From Lysobacter sp. Root916 (GTDB taxonomy: Bacteria > Pseudomonadota > Gammaproteobacteria > Xanthomonadales > Xanthomonadaceae), in NCBI RefSeq assembly GCF_001429785.1, contig NZ_LMJF01000013.1, positions 438,327 to 502,326 of the forward strand: a DNA stretch of 64,000 bases, given 5' to 3'. The position numbers and the translations under genes were made by a program. Every line of letters starts with the position of its first letter. Position 1 is the first letter of the stretch. This document shows positions 35,456 to 43,520 of the stretch, in pieces. The notes under the pieces are model-generated. The model made no database searches and was not told the DNA's origin. It saw only the letters and a program-made list of their open reading frames with translations.

Positions 35456-35944
35456 TCAGTCGCCGATGTCGGCCACCACCGCCGGCTGCGCGTAATCCGG
35501 ATGCTCGCGCCACAGCTCGCCCAGGCTGCGGCCGACGCCCGGCACCACTACCTCCGGCGCGATGTCCGCCAGCGGGCGCAGCACGAAGGCGTGCTTGAGT
35601 TCCGGGCGCGGGATGCGCAGGTTGCCCGGGCCTTCGAGCACGCGCTGGTCGTAGAGCACCAGGTCGATGTCCAGGGTGCGGTCGCTGTAGCGCGGCCCGC
35701 TGCGGTCGCGGCCGTGGCGGTCTTCCAGGGCGTGCAGCCAGTCGTTGAGGTCCTGTGGTTCGAGCTCGCTGTCGACGATGGCGGCGCTGTTGTAGAAATC
35801 GGCGCCGTCGAAGCCGACCGCGCGCGTGCGGTAGACCGGCGACAGCACCACCTCGCCGAAGCGCTCGCGCAATGCGGCGATCGCGCCGCGCAGGTGGGTC
35901 GCGGCATCGAGGTTGCTGCCGAGACTGAGGTAAGCCTTACCCAT
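35456..35944 (-). CDS. folK: 2-amino-4-hydroxy-6-hydroxymethyldihydropteridine pyrophosphokinase
   Basis: 162 residues, the size of HPPK. AYLSLGSNL opens the protein; SPVYRTRAVGF and GRDRSGPRYSDRTLDIDLVLYD (given in parts: RYSDRTLDIDLVLYD) are the signature with the metal-binding Asp pair, and IPRPELKHAFVLRPL follows. It transfers pyrophosphate from ATP to 6-hydroxymethyl-7,8-dihydropterin in folate synthesis. The start is ATG at 35944. folB lies 58 bases upstream on the same strand, so a folB-folK transcript is likely. Confidence 0.96.
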   Translation of the reverse strand: MGKAYLSLGSNLDAATHLRGAIAALRERFGEVVLSPVYRTRAVGFDGADFYNSAAIVDSELEPQDLNDWLHALEDRHGRDRSGPRYSDRTLDIDLVLYDQRVLEGPGNLRIPRPELKHAFVLRPLADIAPEVVVPGVGRSLGELWREHPDYAQPAVVADIGD

Positions 35945-36002
35945 CGCTGTATCCGGTACGCCCGGCCGGCGGCGGGGCGGAAAGAGGAAGTGGCGCCGCG
36001 GC

Positions 36003-36362
36003 TCAGCCGCCGACGCGCTCGCGCACGATCGACACCCCGACCGCGCGCGCGCCGCGCACCGCGCCGGGCTTGCTGAGCTTGAGCCTGACCCGGCGCACGC
36101 CGAACTCCTCGATCACGATGGCCGCCACACGCTCGGCCAGGGTTTCGACCAGGCCGAAGTCGGACTGCGACACGTACTCGATGATGCGTTTGCTGACCGC
36201 CTTGTAGTTCAAGGTGTGCTCGATCGCGTCGCTCGCGGCCGGGATGCGATTGTCGAACGACATTTCCAGGTCGAACACCAGCGGCTGGCGGATGCGCCGC
36301 TCCCAGTCGTAGATGCCGATCAGCGCCTCGATCTCGAGGCCTTCGATGAAGACGTGGTCCAT
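36003..36362 (-). CDS. folB: Dihydroneopterin aldolase
   Basis: 119 residues, the usual FolB size. MDHVFIEGLEIEALIGIYDWER is the family opening (shown in two parts: MDHVFIEGLEIEA and LIGIYDWER), with TLNYKAVSKRIIEYV and VETLAERVAAIV following and a basic beta strand RLKLSKPGAV at the end. It cleaves dihydroneopterin to 6-hydroxymethyl-dihydropterin, the FolK substrate. The frame is open further upstream, but those codons belong to a repeat; ATG 36362 matches the family start. It begins near a GGGAATCGG-type repeat. Confidence 0.95.
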   Translation of the reverse strand: MDHVFIEGLEIEALIGIYDWERRIRQPLVFDLEMSFDNRIPAASDAIEHTLNYKAVSKRIIEYVSQSDFGLVETLAERVAAIVIEEFGVRRVRLKLSKPGAVRGARAVGVSIVRERVGG

Positions 36363-36597
36363 AAGCGCCGGGAATAGGGAATCGGAAATAGGGAATCGTT
36401 GAGGAGCGCCGCAGCATGAACCGCCTCGCCGCTCCAGTACCGTCATCCCCGCCCAACGACTAGCTCAGGACAGGTCGGCCTTCGGCCGGACGGGAATCCA
36501 GTGACTTTAGCGCAAGCGCCGATGGTGGCGAACCGACAAGGCAAGCGAACCCCCTGCCCTTAACCACTCCCGATTCCCCATTCCCGATTCCCGGCTC
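36363..36597. repeat. Paired GGGAATCGGAAATAGGG-type repeat around an intergenic core
   Basis: GGGAATAGGGAATCGG near 36371-36402 faces CGATTCCCCATTCCCGATTCC near 36569-36592 (shown shortened). A second repeat type, GTCATCCCCGC to GCGGGAATCCA, may sit between. Such pairs recur at 38063, 48714 and 63809. Confidence 0.7.
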
Positions 36598-37620
36598 TCA
36601 AACCGCCGGCAACTGCGCCATATCCCAGCGCGGCGTCACCATCACCGAGGCATCCTCGCGCTGCCCGGCCATCAGCCGCAACGCGCCGGCGTAGGCGATC
36701 ATCGCGCCGTTGTCGGTGCAGAACGCCGGACGCGGGAACGCGACCCGGCCGCCGCGGCGCTCGGCCATCTGCGCCAGCCGCGCGCGCAGGCGCTTGTTGG
36801 CGCCGACGCCGCCGGCGACCACCAGGGTGTCGCAGCCGGCCGCGTCCAGCGCGCGCGCGCATTTGATCGCCAGGGTCTCGACCACCGCGTCCTCGAAACC
36901 GCGCGCGATGTCGGCCATGGTCTGCTCGCTCTGGTCGCTGTCGCGCCAGGTCAGCAGGACCTGGGTCTTGAGGCCGCTGAAACTGAAATCCAGGCCGGGC
37001 CGGTCGGTCATCGGCCGCGAGAACTTGTACTGGCCGGGCCGGCCGCGCTCGGCCAGAGCGGCCAGCTGCGGCCCGCCCGGGTAGGGCAGGCCCATGAGCT
37101 TGGCGGTCTTGTCGAAGGCCTCGCCGGCGGCGTCGTCCAGAGTCTCGCCGAGCAGGCGGTAGCGGCCGATGGCCTCGACCGCAACCAGTTGGGTATGGCC
37201 GCCGGACACCAGCAGGGCCACGAACGGCGGCTGCGGGCGGCCGAGCGGGTCGTCCTCCATCAGCGGCGCCAGCAGGTGGCCCTCCATGTGGTGGACCGCG
37301 ACCGCAGGCAGGTCCAGGGCCCAGGCCAGCGAGCGCGCCACCCCGGCCCCGACCAGCAGGGCCCCGACCAGGCCGGGGCCGGCGGTGTAGGCCACCCCAT
37401 CCAGGTCCGCGACCTGCAGCCCGGATTCATCCAGGGTCTGGCGGATCAGCGGCAGCAGCTTGCGCACGTGGTCGCGGCTGGCCAGTTCGGGGACCACGCC
37501 GCCATACTCCGCATGCAGCGCGATCTGGCTATATAGAGCGTGCGCGCGCAGCCCGGTTTCGGTGTCGTACACCGCCACACCGGTCTCGTCGCAGCTGGTT
37601 TCGATGCCCAGAACCTTCAT
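36598..37620 (-). CDS. tsaD: tRNA N6-adenosine threonylcarbamoyltransferase
   Basis: 340 residues, canonical length. [19 protein letters not shown] opens it; HMEGH at 111-115 holds two of the metal ligands, with VSGGHTQL and [12 protein letters not shown] further on and [13 protein letters not shown] near the C-terminus (third ligand Asp). TsaD, with TsaB and TsaE, makes t6A at position 37 of ANN-reading tRNAs. ATG 37620 is at MKVLGIE; 17 upstream in-frame codons are not conserved. It diverges from rpsU as in many gammaproteobacteria. Confidence 0.97.
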   Translation of the reverse strand: MKVLGIETSCDETGVAVYDTETGLRAHALYSQIALHAEYGGVVPELASRDHVRKLLPLIRQTLDESGLQVADLDGVAYTAGPGLVGALLVGAGVARSLAWALDLPAVAVHHMEGHLLAPLMEDDPLGRPQPPFVALLVSGGHTQLVAVEAIGRYRLLGETLDDAAGEAFDKTAKLMGLPYPGGPQLAALAERGRPGQYKFSRPMTDRPGLDFSFSGLKTQVLLTWRDSDQSEQTMADIARGFEDAVVETLAIKCARALDAAGCDTLVVAGGVGANKRLRARLAQMAERRGGRVAFPRPAFCTDNGAMIAYAGALRLMAGQREDASVMVTPRWDMAQLPAV

Positions 37621-37665
37621 CGGCGGGCCTGCTGTTGGGGGTCTTTCGCCTTCATGGGGGCTATG

Positions 37666-37695
37666 TTGCACCTTCCGTAGGGCCGCCGCTATAAT
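37666..37695 (+). promoter_or_regulatory. Sigma-70 promoter of rpsU
   Basis: TTGCAC (37666-37671) and a perfect TATAAT (37690-37695) are 18 bases apart, upstream of rpsU at 37746. A GCCCGG/CCGGGC-type hairpin lies in the transcribed leader. Confidence 0.85.
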
Positions 37696-37745
37696 GCACG
37701 GCTCGCCCGGTCTGTACGGGCCGGTCCCCGAATCCGAGATTACGT

Positions 37746-37961
37746 ATGCCCAGCGTCAAAGTCCGCGAAAACGAGCCCTTTGAGTTTGCCCTGCGCCGCT
37801 TCAAGCGCACCTGCGAGAAGGCCGGTGTTCTGGCCGAAACCCGCAAGCGCGAGTTCTACGAGAAGCCCACCCAGGAGCGTAAGCGCAAGGCCGCTGCCGC
37901 GGTGAAGCGTCAGGCGCGCCGCGTCGGCCGCGACGTCACCAAGCGCAAGCGCTTGTACTGA
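37746..37961 (+). CDS. rpsU: 30S ribosomal protein S21
   Basis: 71 residues, the standard length for gammaproteobacterial S21. [20 protein letters not shown] is the conserved opening, followed by [15 protein letters not shown] and a basic C-terminus ending KRKRLY. S21 binds the 16S rRNA 3' end region and is needed for initiation. It is first in the classic rpsU-yqeY-dnaG arrangement, has its own strong promoter, and is followed by a terminator hairpin. Confidence 0.98.
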   Translation: MPSVKVRENEPFEFALRRFKRTCEKAGVLAETRKREFYEKPTQERKRKAAAAVKRQARRVGRDVTKRKRLY

Positions 37962-38019
37962 TCGCGCATCCCGCGCAGCCCCACCGTCCGCGGACGGGGC
38001 CAGCGAGGGATGACCAAGG

Positions 38020-38050
38020 AGCCGGCCGCGCCCTGCGCCGCCGGCTTTTT
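38020..38050 (+). terminator. Terminator after rpsU
   Basis: GCCGGC (38021-38026) pairs with GCCGGC (38040-38045) with extra GC pairs inside, and TTTTT follows. It should limit read-through to yqeY, as attenuation between rpsU and downstream genes does elsewhere. Confidence 0.75.
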
Positions 38051-38062
38051 GCGTTTGCAGCC

Positions 38063-38166
38063 GGGATTGGATATTCGGGATTCGGGATTCGTAAAAGCCC
38101 CCTGAAGCCACCCTGCGCACCTTCGATCCGCGCTTTTGCCAATCCCGAATCCCCAATCTCGAATCC
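38063..38166. repeat. Paired GGGATTCG-type inverted repeat before yqeY
   Basis: GGGATTGGATATTCGGGATTC (38064-38084, given in outline) faces AATCCCGAATCCCCAATC and CGAATCCC near 38140-38166. It lies just before the yqeY start, so part of it may be in the 5' untranslated region. Confidence 0.7.
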
Positions 38167-38174
38167 CTGCCCTT

Positions 38175-38621
38175 ATGAGCCTCAAGCAACGACTCACCGA
38201 CGACATGAAGGCCGCGATGAAGAGCGGCGACAAGCAGAGCCTGGGCGTGATCCGCCTGATCAACGCCGCGATCAAGCAAAAGGAAGTCGACGAGCGCATC
38301 GAGCTGGACGACACCGCCGTGATCGCCGTGCTCGACAAGATGGTCAAGCAGCGCCGCGACTCGGTCAGCCAATACGAAGCCGCCGCGCGCGAGGACCTGG
38401 CCGCGGTCGAACGCGACGAGATCGTGGTGATCGAGCGCTACGTGCCGGCCAAGCTGGGCGAGGCCGAGATCCTGGCCGCGATCGAAGCCGCCATCGCCGA
38501 GACCGGCGCCACCGGCCCGGCCGACATGGGCAAGCTGATGGGCCCGCTCAAGGCCAAGCTCGCCGGCCAGGCCGATATGGGCCAGGTGTCGGCGCTGGTG
38601 AAGCAGCGTCTTAGCAAGTAA
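38175..38621 (+). CDS. GatB/YqeY-domain protein
   Basis: 148 residues, the length of YqeY. MSLKQRLTDDMKAAMKSGDK opens it, with SLGVIRLINAAIKQKEVDE, VLDKMVKQRRDSVSQYE and DMGKLMGPLKAKLAGQADMG, the typical YqeY block. The helical domain resembles the tRNA-binding tail of amidotransferase subunit GatB; its cellular role is unclear. An upstream in-frame ATG adds 13 residues encoded by repeat DNA and is rejected. Gene order rpsU-yqeY-dnaG is standard in Xanthomonadaceae. Confidence 0.93.
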   Translation: MSLKQRLTDDMKAAMKSGDKQSLGVIRLINAAIKQKEVDERIELDDTAVIAVLDKMVKQRRDSVSQYEAAAREDLAAVERDEIVVIERYVPAKLGEAEILAAIEAAIAETGATGPADMGKLMGPLKAKLAGQADMGQVSALVKQRLSK

Positions 38622-38660
38622 AGGTTTGGGCCCGACCGGGCCCCTGCAAGGAGGTGCACC

Positions 38661-38902
38661 ATGAAGCGCAACCACCCCCACGACGTGAGCTTTCGAGATC
38701 ACGCGTAAGCGTCGCAAAGGTTATCCGTCCGAGACCCGCGTCAAACGCGGCGACCGGGTGGTCCACTCGGACAAGGAATTGCTCGAGAAGCTGGGCCGCA
38801 ACGATCCCTGTCCGTGCGGGTCGGCTCGGAGGTTCAAGGTACTGCTGCCTGCGCAGCGGCCGCTATGAAGGCTCCGAGCGCGACCACTACGTCCGCGACT
38901 GA
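38661..38902 (+). pseudogene. SEC-C motif metal-binding small protein, broken by two +1 frameshifts
   Basis: A strong ribosome site AAGGAGGTG (38648-38656) precedes ATG 38661. [11 protein letters not shown] reads in one frame to 38693, then one extra base shifts to the frame giving [20 protein letters not shown] and [15 protein letters not shown], then another extra base near 38839 shifts to give [10 protein letters not shown] and ending DHYVRD. Joined, this is an about 80-residue SEC-C protein with CPCGS and CC zinc ligands. Either it is a recent pseudogene or the assembly has two insertion errors. The good ribosome site and otherwise clean sequence favour error or very recent loss. A terminator follows it. 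Confidence 0.75.
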
Positions 38903-38919
38903 AAACGCTAGTCCAGACG

Positions 38920-38949
38920 AAGCCGGGTCCGCCCGGCTTTGTCGTTTTC
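38920..38949 (+). terminator. Terminator between the SEC-C gene and dnaG
   Basis: AAGCCGGG (38920-38927) pairs with CCCGGCTT (38932-38939), then TGTCGTTTTCG. dnaG starts 30 bases later, so dnaG probably has some read-through or its own promoter. Confidence 0.75.
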
Positions 38950-38979
38950 GCCTGACCCCCATGGCATCCTAGCCCTCCG

Positions 38980-40749
38980 ATGGCCCGCATCCCCGACGCC
39001 TTCATCGACGACCTCCTCGCCCGCTCCGACATCGTCGAGCTGATAGGCGCGCGCATCCCGTTGAAGCGCCAAGGCAAGGAATACTCGGCGCGGTGCCCGT
39101 TCCACGACGAGCGCTCGCCCTCGTTCACGGTCTCGCCGACCAAGCAGTTCTATCACTGCTTCGGCTGCGGCGCGCACGGCACCGCGATCAGCTTCCTGAT
39201 GAACTACGACCGCCTCGAGTTCCTCGACGCGGTCGAGGAACTGGCCAAGCGCGTCGGCGTGGAAGTGCCGCGCGATACCCAGCAGCGCAACGAGGATTCC
39301 GACAGTCGCGATCTCTACGCCGCGGTCGAGGCGGCCTCGCGTTTCTTCCAAAAGCAGTACGGTCACAGCGGCAAGGCCCAGGGCTATCTCGACAGCCGCG
39401 GCGTCAGCGCCGACATCCGCGAACGCTTCGGCATCGGCTATGCGCCCGATGGCTTCAACGCACTGCGCGACGCGCTGGGCACCGACGAGCGCCGCATGAA
39501 GCTGCTGGAGCGCGCCGGCCTGTTCTCCAAGAACGACAGCGGCCGCGTCTACGACAAGTTCCGCGACCGGGTGATGTTCCCGATCCACGACCGCCGCGGC
39601 CGCACCATCGCCTTCGGCGGGCGCGTGCTGGACAAGGAAGACGGGCCCAAGTACCTCAACTCGCCCGAGACCCAGCTGTTCCACAAGGGCCGCGAACTCT
39701 ACGGCCTGTGGCAGGTCCGCCAGGCCCACAACAAGATCCCGCGCCTGATCGTGGTCGAGGGTTACATGGACGTGGTCGCGCTGTTCCAACACGGCGTCGA
39801 CACCGCGGTGGCCACCCTGGGTACCGCGACCACGCCCGACCACGCCGAGCTGCTGTTCCGCAACGCGGCCGACGTGTATTTCTGTTTCGACGGCGACCGC
39901 GCCGGCCGCGGCGCGGCCTGGAAGGCGGTGGAATCGGTGCTGCCGCGCATGAAGGACGGCCGCCAGGCCTTCTTCCTGTTCCTGCCCGAGGGCGAGGACC
40001 CGGATTCGCTGGTGCGCAAGGAAGGCGCGGAGGGTTTCGACCGGCGTCTGCGCGAGGCCACGCCGCTGTCGCAGTTCCTGTTCGACTCGCTGGCCGCCGA
40101 CGTCAACCTGGGCACGCTGGAAGGCAAGGGCCGCCTGGCCGAGCGCGCCAAGCCGCTGCTGGCGCAGATCCCCGACGGCGCCTTCGGCGACCTGATGCGC
40201 CAGCGCCTGACCGAACTCACCGGCGTCGGCGCGCGAGCGAGCGCGCCCGAGACCCACGTACCCGCGCAGCGCGCGCGCGCCGGCGCGCCGACGCAGAAGC
40301 GCTCGCTGGTGCGCGCGGCGATAGAACTGCTGTTGCAGCAGCCCGCGCTGGCGCTGGAACTGCAGTCGCCCTACCGCTTCTCCGCGCTGCGCCAGAACGG
40401 CGTGGAGCTGCTGACCGAGATCGTCGAGCTGATCGCCGCGCGCCCGGACATCAACACCGGCGCGCTGATCGAACACTTCGCCGAACGCGAGGAAGCCAAG
40501 GCGCTGCAGAAGCTCGCCGCCAGCAGCTTCGTCGGCGACGAGCAGGTCATCAATCGCTATTTCCTCGGCACCATGAGCCAGCTCGAGCTGCAGGCGGTGG
40601 AACAGCGCCAGGCCGAGATCGCCGACAAGTTGCGCGAACTCGGGCCCTCGGCGTTGAGCATGGAGGAGCGCGCCGAAACCGCGCGCCTGCTGCAGGACGC
40701 GCGCGCGCTGCGCGCGCAGATCGCGGGGTATTCGGGGCCGGCGCTCTGA
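38980..40749 (+). CDS. dnaG: DNA primase
   Basis: 589 residues. The CHC2 zinc ribbon has Cys39, His42, Cys60 and Cys63 (CPFH and HCFGCG). The RNA polymerase domain and TOPRIM core follow, with VVEGYMDVV at 258-266 (catalytic Glu260) and FDGDRAGRG from residue 303. The C-terminal part (from about 430) is the helicase-binding region, preceded by a basic, Ala-rich linker (THVPAQRARAGAPTQKR). It makes RNA primers for replication. The length is normal. Two other genes of this cluster type, such as rpoD, do not follow within the window; a repeat region comes next. Confidence 0.97.
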   Translation: MARIPDAFIDDLLARSDIVELIGARIPLKRQGKEYSARCPFHDERSPSFTVSPTKQFYHCFGCGAHGTAISFLMNYDRLEFLDAVEELAKRVGVEVPRDTQQRNEDSDSRDLYAAVEAASRFFQKQYGHSGKAQGYLDSRGVSADIRERFGIGYAPDGFNALRDALGTDERRMKLLERAGLFSKNDSGRVYDKFRDRVMFPIHDRRGRTIAFGGRVLDKEDGPKYLNSPETQLFHKGRELYGLWQVRQAHNKIPRLIVVEGYMDVVALFQHGVDTAVATLGTATTPDHAELLFRNAADVYFCFDGDRAGRGAAWKAVESVLPRMKDGRQAFFLFLPEGEDPDSLVRKEGAEGFDRRLREATPLSQFLFDSLAADVNLGTLEGKGRLAERAKPLLAQIPDGAFGDLMRQRLTELTGVGARASAPETHVPAQRARAGAPTQKRSLVRAAIELLLQQPALALELQSPYRFSALRQNGVELLTEIVELIAARPDINTGALIEHFAEREEAKALQKLAASSFVGDEQVINRYFLGTMSQLELQAVEQRQAEIADKLRELGPSALSMEERAETARLLQDARALRAQIAGYSGPAL

Positions 40750-41075
40750 GTGGAGCGGGTGCGGCGAATCGCGTGATGCGCGTGATGCGCCCACCGCATC
40801 CGTAGGGTGCGGTGACAACCGCACCATCGCCATGCCTCGTACTCGCGCGACGGTGCGGTTCGCTAGCGCTCACCACACCCTACTGGTTGTTCCGCCCCGC
40901 CGAAGTAAGGGGGAGTCCGCCTTCGCGGGAATGACGGCAACGGCTCCGTAGGGTGCGGTGGCAACCGCACCATCGCCATGCCACGCACCCGCGCGACGGT
41001 GCGGTTCGATAGCGCTCACCGCACCCTACGTCGACGCTCTCGATCGCGTCGACGTCCTCGGCCGCAGCCCAGGGC
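40750..41075. repeat. Gene-free region with two GTAGGGTGCGGT-type palindromic repeats
   Basis: Copies at 40802-40883 and 40948-41029 begin with GTAGGGTGCGGT and end with CACCCTAC, with an interior GGTGCGGTTCG. Between them sits a degraded GAATGACGG/CCTTCGCGGG element. No gene is supported. Confidence 0.85.
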
Positions 41076-42209
41076 TCAACCCCAGACTTCGCTCATCACC
41101 CGCTTGAAGTTGCCGCCCAGGATCTTGCCGATGCGCGCGTCCGAGTGCCCGCGCGCCGACAGCATCGCGCCCAGGGTTTCGAAGCGGCGCGGATGGTTGA
41201 GGTCGGGCAGGATCAGATACACGTCATCCGCCTCGCCCGGCGCCGAGATGCCCTTGGCGCGGCGCTCGGCGATGAACTTGCGGTGCTCGGCCTTGTACTG
41301 CGCGGTCAGCTGGGTCGCCGACACGGTGCCGTCGGTGCCGATGCCGACATGGTCCTCGCCGCAGACGTTCACCGCGTGCTCCAGATGCGCGATCAGGTCG
41401 GCCGCCATCGGCTGGCCCTGGGTGCGCAGGAACGGCATCAAGTAGATCCCGACCACGCCGCCGCGCTCGGCGACCGCACGCAGTTCGGCGTCGGTCTTGT
41501 TGCGCGGCAACGCGGCCAACGCGGCGCAGCCGGTGTGGCTGATGACCGCCGGCGACTTCGAGGCCGCGATCGCCTCCAGCGCGGTGCGCTGACCGCTGTG
41601 GGCGAGGTCGACCACCATCTTCTTCTGATTGAGCGCTTCGATCAGCTGACGACCGAACTTGCTCAGGCCAGCATTGGCCGGCTCCAGGCAGCCGTCGCCG
41701 ACCAGGTTACGCAGGTTGTAGGTCAGCTGCACCGAACGCACGCCAAGCTGATGGAACACGCCCACGCGATCGAGATCCTCGCCGAAGGGCGTGGTGTCCT
41801 GGAAGTTGTAGATCAGGCCGGTCTTGTTCTCATCGCGTGCGCGCTGCAGGTCGGCGGCGTCGCGCAACGACAGCAGTTGCTCGGGGTGCGCGGCCAGCTC
41901 CGCGTCCCAAAACGCGATCTGGCCCATGGTCTCTTCGAAGGCGTTGAGGTAGTGGCCTACCGGCGCCACCGTGATCTGCAGAGCGCTCAGGCCGGATTCG
42001 CGCAGGTCGGCCAGCTCCTCGGCGCTGAGCATGGCGTCGGGCTGATGGTCCTGGCGCCCGATCGTGCCGCAGGCGTCCAGCGCGAAGGTCCTAGCGTAGG
42101 GCGCCCAGGTCGGCAGCGGCGCCGGCGGCGTCAGCGCATGCGCGCCCTTGGCCCAACTCGCCAACGCCAAGGCGCCGGCGCCGATCAGGAACTCGCGTCT
42201 ATTTGCCAT
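41076..42209 (-). CDS. M19-family (membrane dipeptidase-like) exported protein, copy 1
   Basis: 377 residues with a Tat-like signal NRREFLIGAGALALASW ending at about residue 25. The renal dipeptidase fold is recognised by LAHSGQRTALEAI, SHTGCAALA, CGEDHVGIGTD and the ending GGNFKRVMSEVW. Two His of the classical metal site are kept (LAHS, SHTG) and the Asp of GIGTD. The N-terminal HxD is replaced (LDACGTIG), and the bridging Glu is Gln (NFQD). Enzyme activity is therefore uncertain; it may use one metal ion or another chemistry. A longer reading frame upstream is an out-of-frame artefact over copy 2. It follows copy 2 after 44 bases. Confidence 0.85.
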   Translation of the reverse strand: MANRREFLIGAGALALASWAKGAHALTPPAPLPTWAPYARTFALDACGTIGRQDHQPDAMLSAEELADLRESGLSALQITVAPVGHYLNAFEETMGQIAFWDAELAAHPEQLLSLRDAADLQRARDENKTGLIYNFQDTTPFGEDLDRVGVFHQLGVRSVQLTYNLRNLVGDGCLEPANAGLSKFGRQLIEALNQKKMVVDLAHSGQRTALEAIAASKSPAVISHTGCAALAALPRNKTDAELRAVAERGGVVGIYLMPFLRTQGQPMAADLIAHLEHAVNVCGEDHVGIGTDGTVSATQLTAQYKAEHRKFIAERRAKGISAPGEADDVYLILPDLNHPRRFETLGAMLSARGHSDARIGKILGGNFKRVMSEVWG

Positions 42210-42253
42210 GCAGTGCTCTCCATTGGTGGGATCGCGGCGATCGCCGCGATCGA

Positions 42254-43390
42254 TCAGCCCCAGACTTCGGTCATCACCCGCGCGAAGTTTCCGCCCAGGA
42301 TCTTGGCGATGCGCGCATCGGAATGCCCGCGCGCCGACAGCATGCCAGCCAGGGTCTCGAAGCGGTCGGCGGTGTTGAGGTCGGGCGCGAATAGGAACAG
42401 GTTGGGATCGCGTCCCTTTTCGAAGATGCCGTCGCCGATCATGCCCTTGATCATCTCGGTGTTGTCTTTCACGTACTCGGGCGTGATGTCGACCGCGGTC
42501 AGGTTGAGATCGGTGCCGATGCCGACATGGTCCTCGCCGCAGACCTTCAGCGCGTGCTCGATATGGCGGATGATGTCGGCCGAGGTCTGCTGGCCCTGCG
42601 CGCGCAGGTAGGGCCAGAACATGATGCCGGCGACGCCGCCGCGGTCGGCCAGCAGCTTGAGCTCGGCGTCGTAGACCATGCGCGGCACGTCGGACAGGGC
42701 CCGGCAACCGGTGTGTCCGATCAACACCGGCGCCTTCGAGGCCAGGATGCCTTCGCGGATGGTACGTGGCGCGCCATGGGCCAGATCGACCACGATCTTT
42801 TCGGCGTTGAGCCGCTCGACCACCTGATGGCCGAAATTGCTCAGCCCGGCGTTGCCCGGCTCCATGCAGCCGTCGCCGACCAGATTGCGACGGTTGTGGG
42901 TGAGTTGCAGCACGCGCAGGCCCTGTTCGCGGAACTGGGCGATACGGTCGACGTCCTCGCCCAGCGGCTCGGTGCCCTGGAAGGTGAAGATGATGCCGAC
43001 CCGGCGCTCGCGCTGGGCGCGCTTGAGATCGGCGGCATCGCGCACCAGCATCATCACGTCGGGATGGCGTGCGATCACCGCCTTCCAGTCCTCGACGCGC
43101 TGTTTGGTTTCGGCGTAAGCCTGGTCGGTGTACCAGAAGCGGCCCTGCGGCGCGACGCTGGCCATGATGCCGCTCAGGCCGCACTCGCGCAGCGCCTGCA
43201 CGGCATTGGGCACCGCCGGGTCGTCGGGTTTGATGTAGAACAGCTCGCTGCCGCCTAGCGCGTCGATCGCGAGGGTGTCGCGATACGGCTTCCAGCGCGG
43301 CGGCGCGGCCGCGGCGGCGAATACGGGATTGCTGGCGGCGGCCAATGCGGCCAGTCCCGCGGCGCCGATGAACGTGCGTCGATCGATCAT
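42254..43390 (-). CDS. M19-family (membrane dipeptidase-like) exported protein, copy 2
   Basis: 378 residues. The Tat-like signal IDRRTFIGAAGLAALAAAS ends near residue 26. The fold markers are VDLAHGAPRTIREGI, GHTGCRALS, CGEDHVGIGTDLNL and ILGGNFARVMTEVWG. As in copy 1, the normal N-terminal HxD is replaced by IDALGG, and the bridging Glu by Gln (FQGTEPLGED). The shared change shows it predates duplication. M19 enzymes normally cleave dipeptides or beta-lactam-like amides in the periplasm. Copy 1 lies just downstream on the same strand, so they form a two-gene operon. Confidence 0.85.
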   Translation of the reverse strand: MIDRRTFIGAAGLAALAAASNPVFAAAAAPPRWKPYRDTLAIDALGGSELFYIKPDDPAVPNAVQALRECGLSGIMASVAPQGRFWYTDQAYAETKQRVEDWKAVIARHPDVMMLVRDAADLKRAQRERRVGIIFTFQGTEPLGEDVDRIAQFREQGLRVLQLTHNRRNLVGDGCMEPGNAGLSNFGHQVVERLNAEKIVVDLAHGAPRTIREGILASKAPVLIGHTGCRALSDVPRMVYDAELKLLADRGGVAGIMFWPYLRAQGQQTSADIIRHIEHALKVCGEDHVGIGTDLNLTAVDITPEYVKDNTEMIKGMIGDGIFEKGRDPNLFLFAPDLNTADRFETLAGMLSARGHSDARIAKILGGNFARVMTEVWG

Positions 43391-43520
43391 GCCTGCCCTC
43401 CGTGGTGCGTCGCGCAGACTCTAGCCCAGTCCACGGCTCCGCGATTGACCGATTCAACGCATCGTCCGCTCGGGAGACGGAACCGCGCCGGGGCGGCGCC
43501 TGCCCGGGCGCGACCGCCGA

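Noticed and set aside
38629-38644. Terminator after yqeY (GGGCCCGACCGGGCCC)
   Set aside because: The palindrome is clear but there is no T tract and the SEC-C ribosome site follows within a few bases.
41076-43457. Reading the first M19 gene as a 793-residue protein
   Set aside because: The first half is an out-of-frame reading of the second M19 gene. A ribosome site and Tat-like signal at 42209 define the true start.
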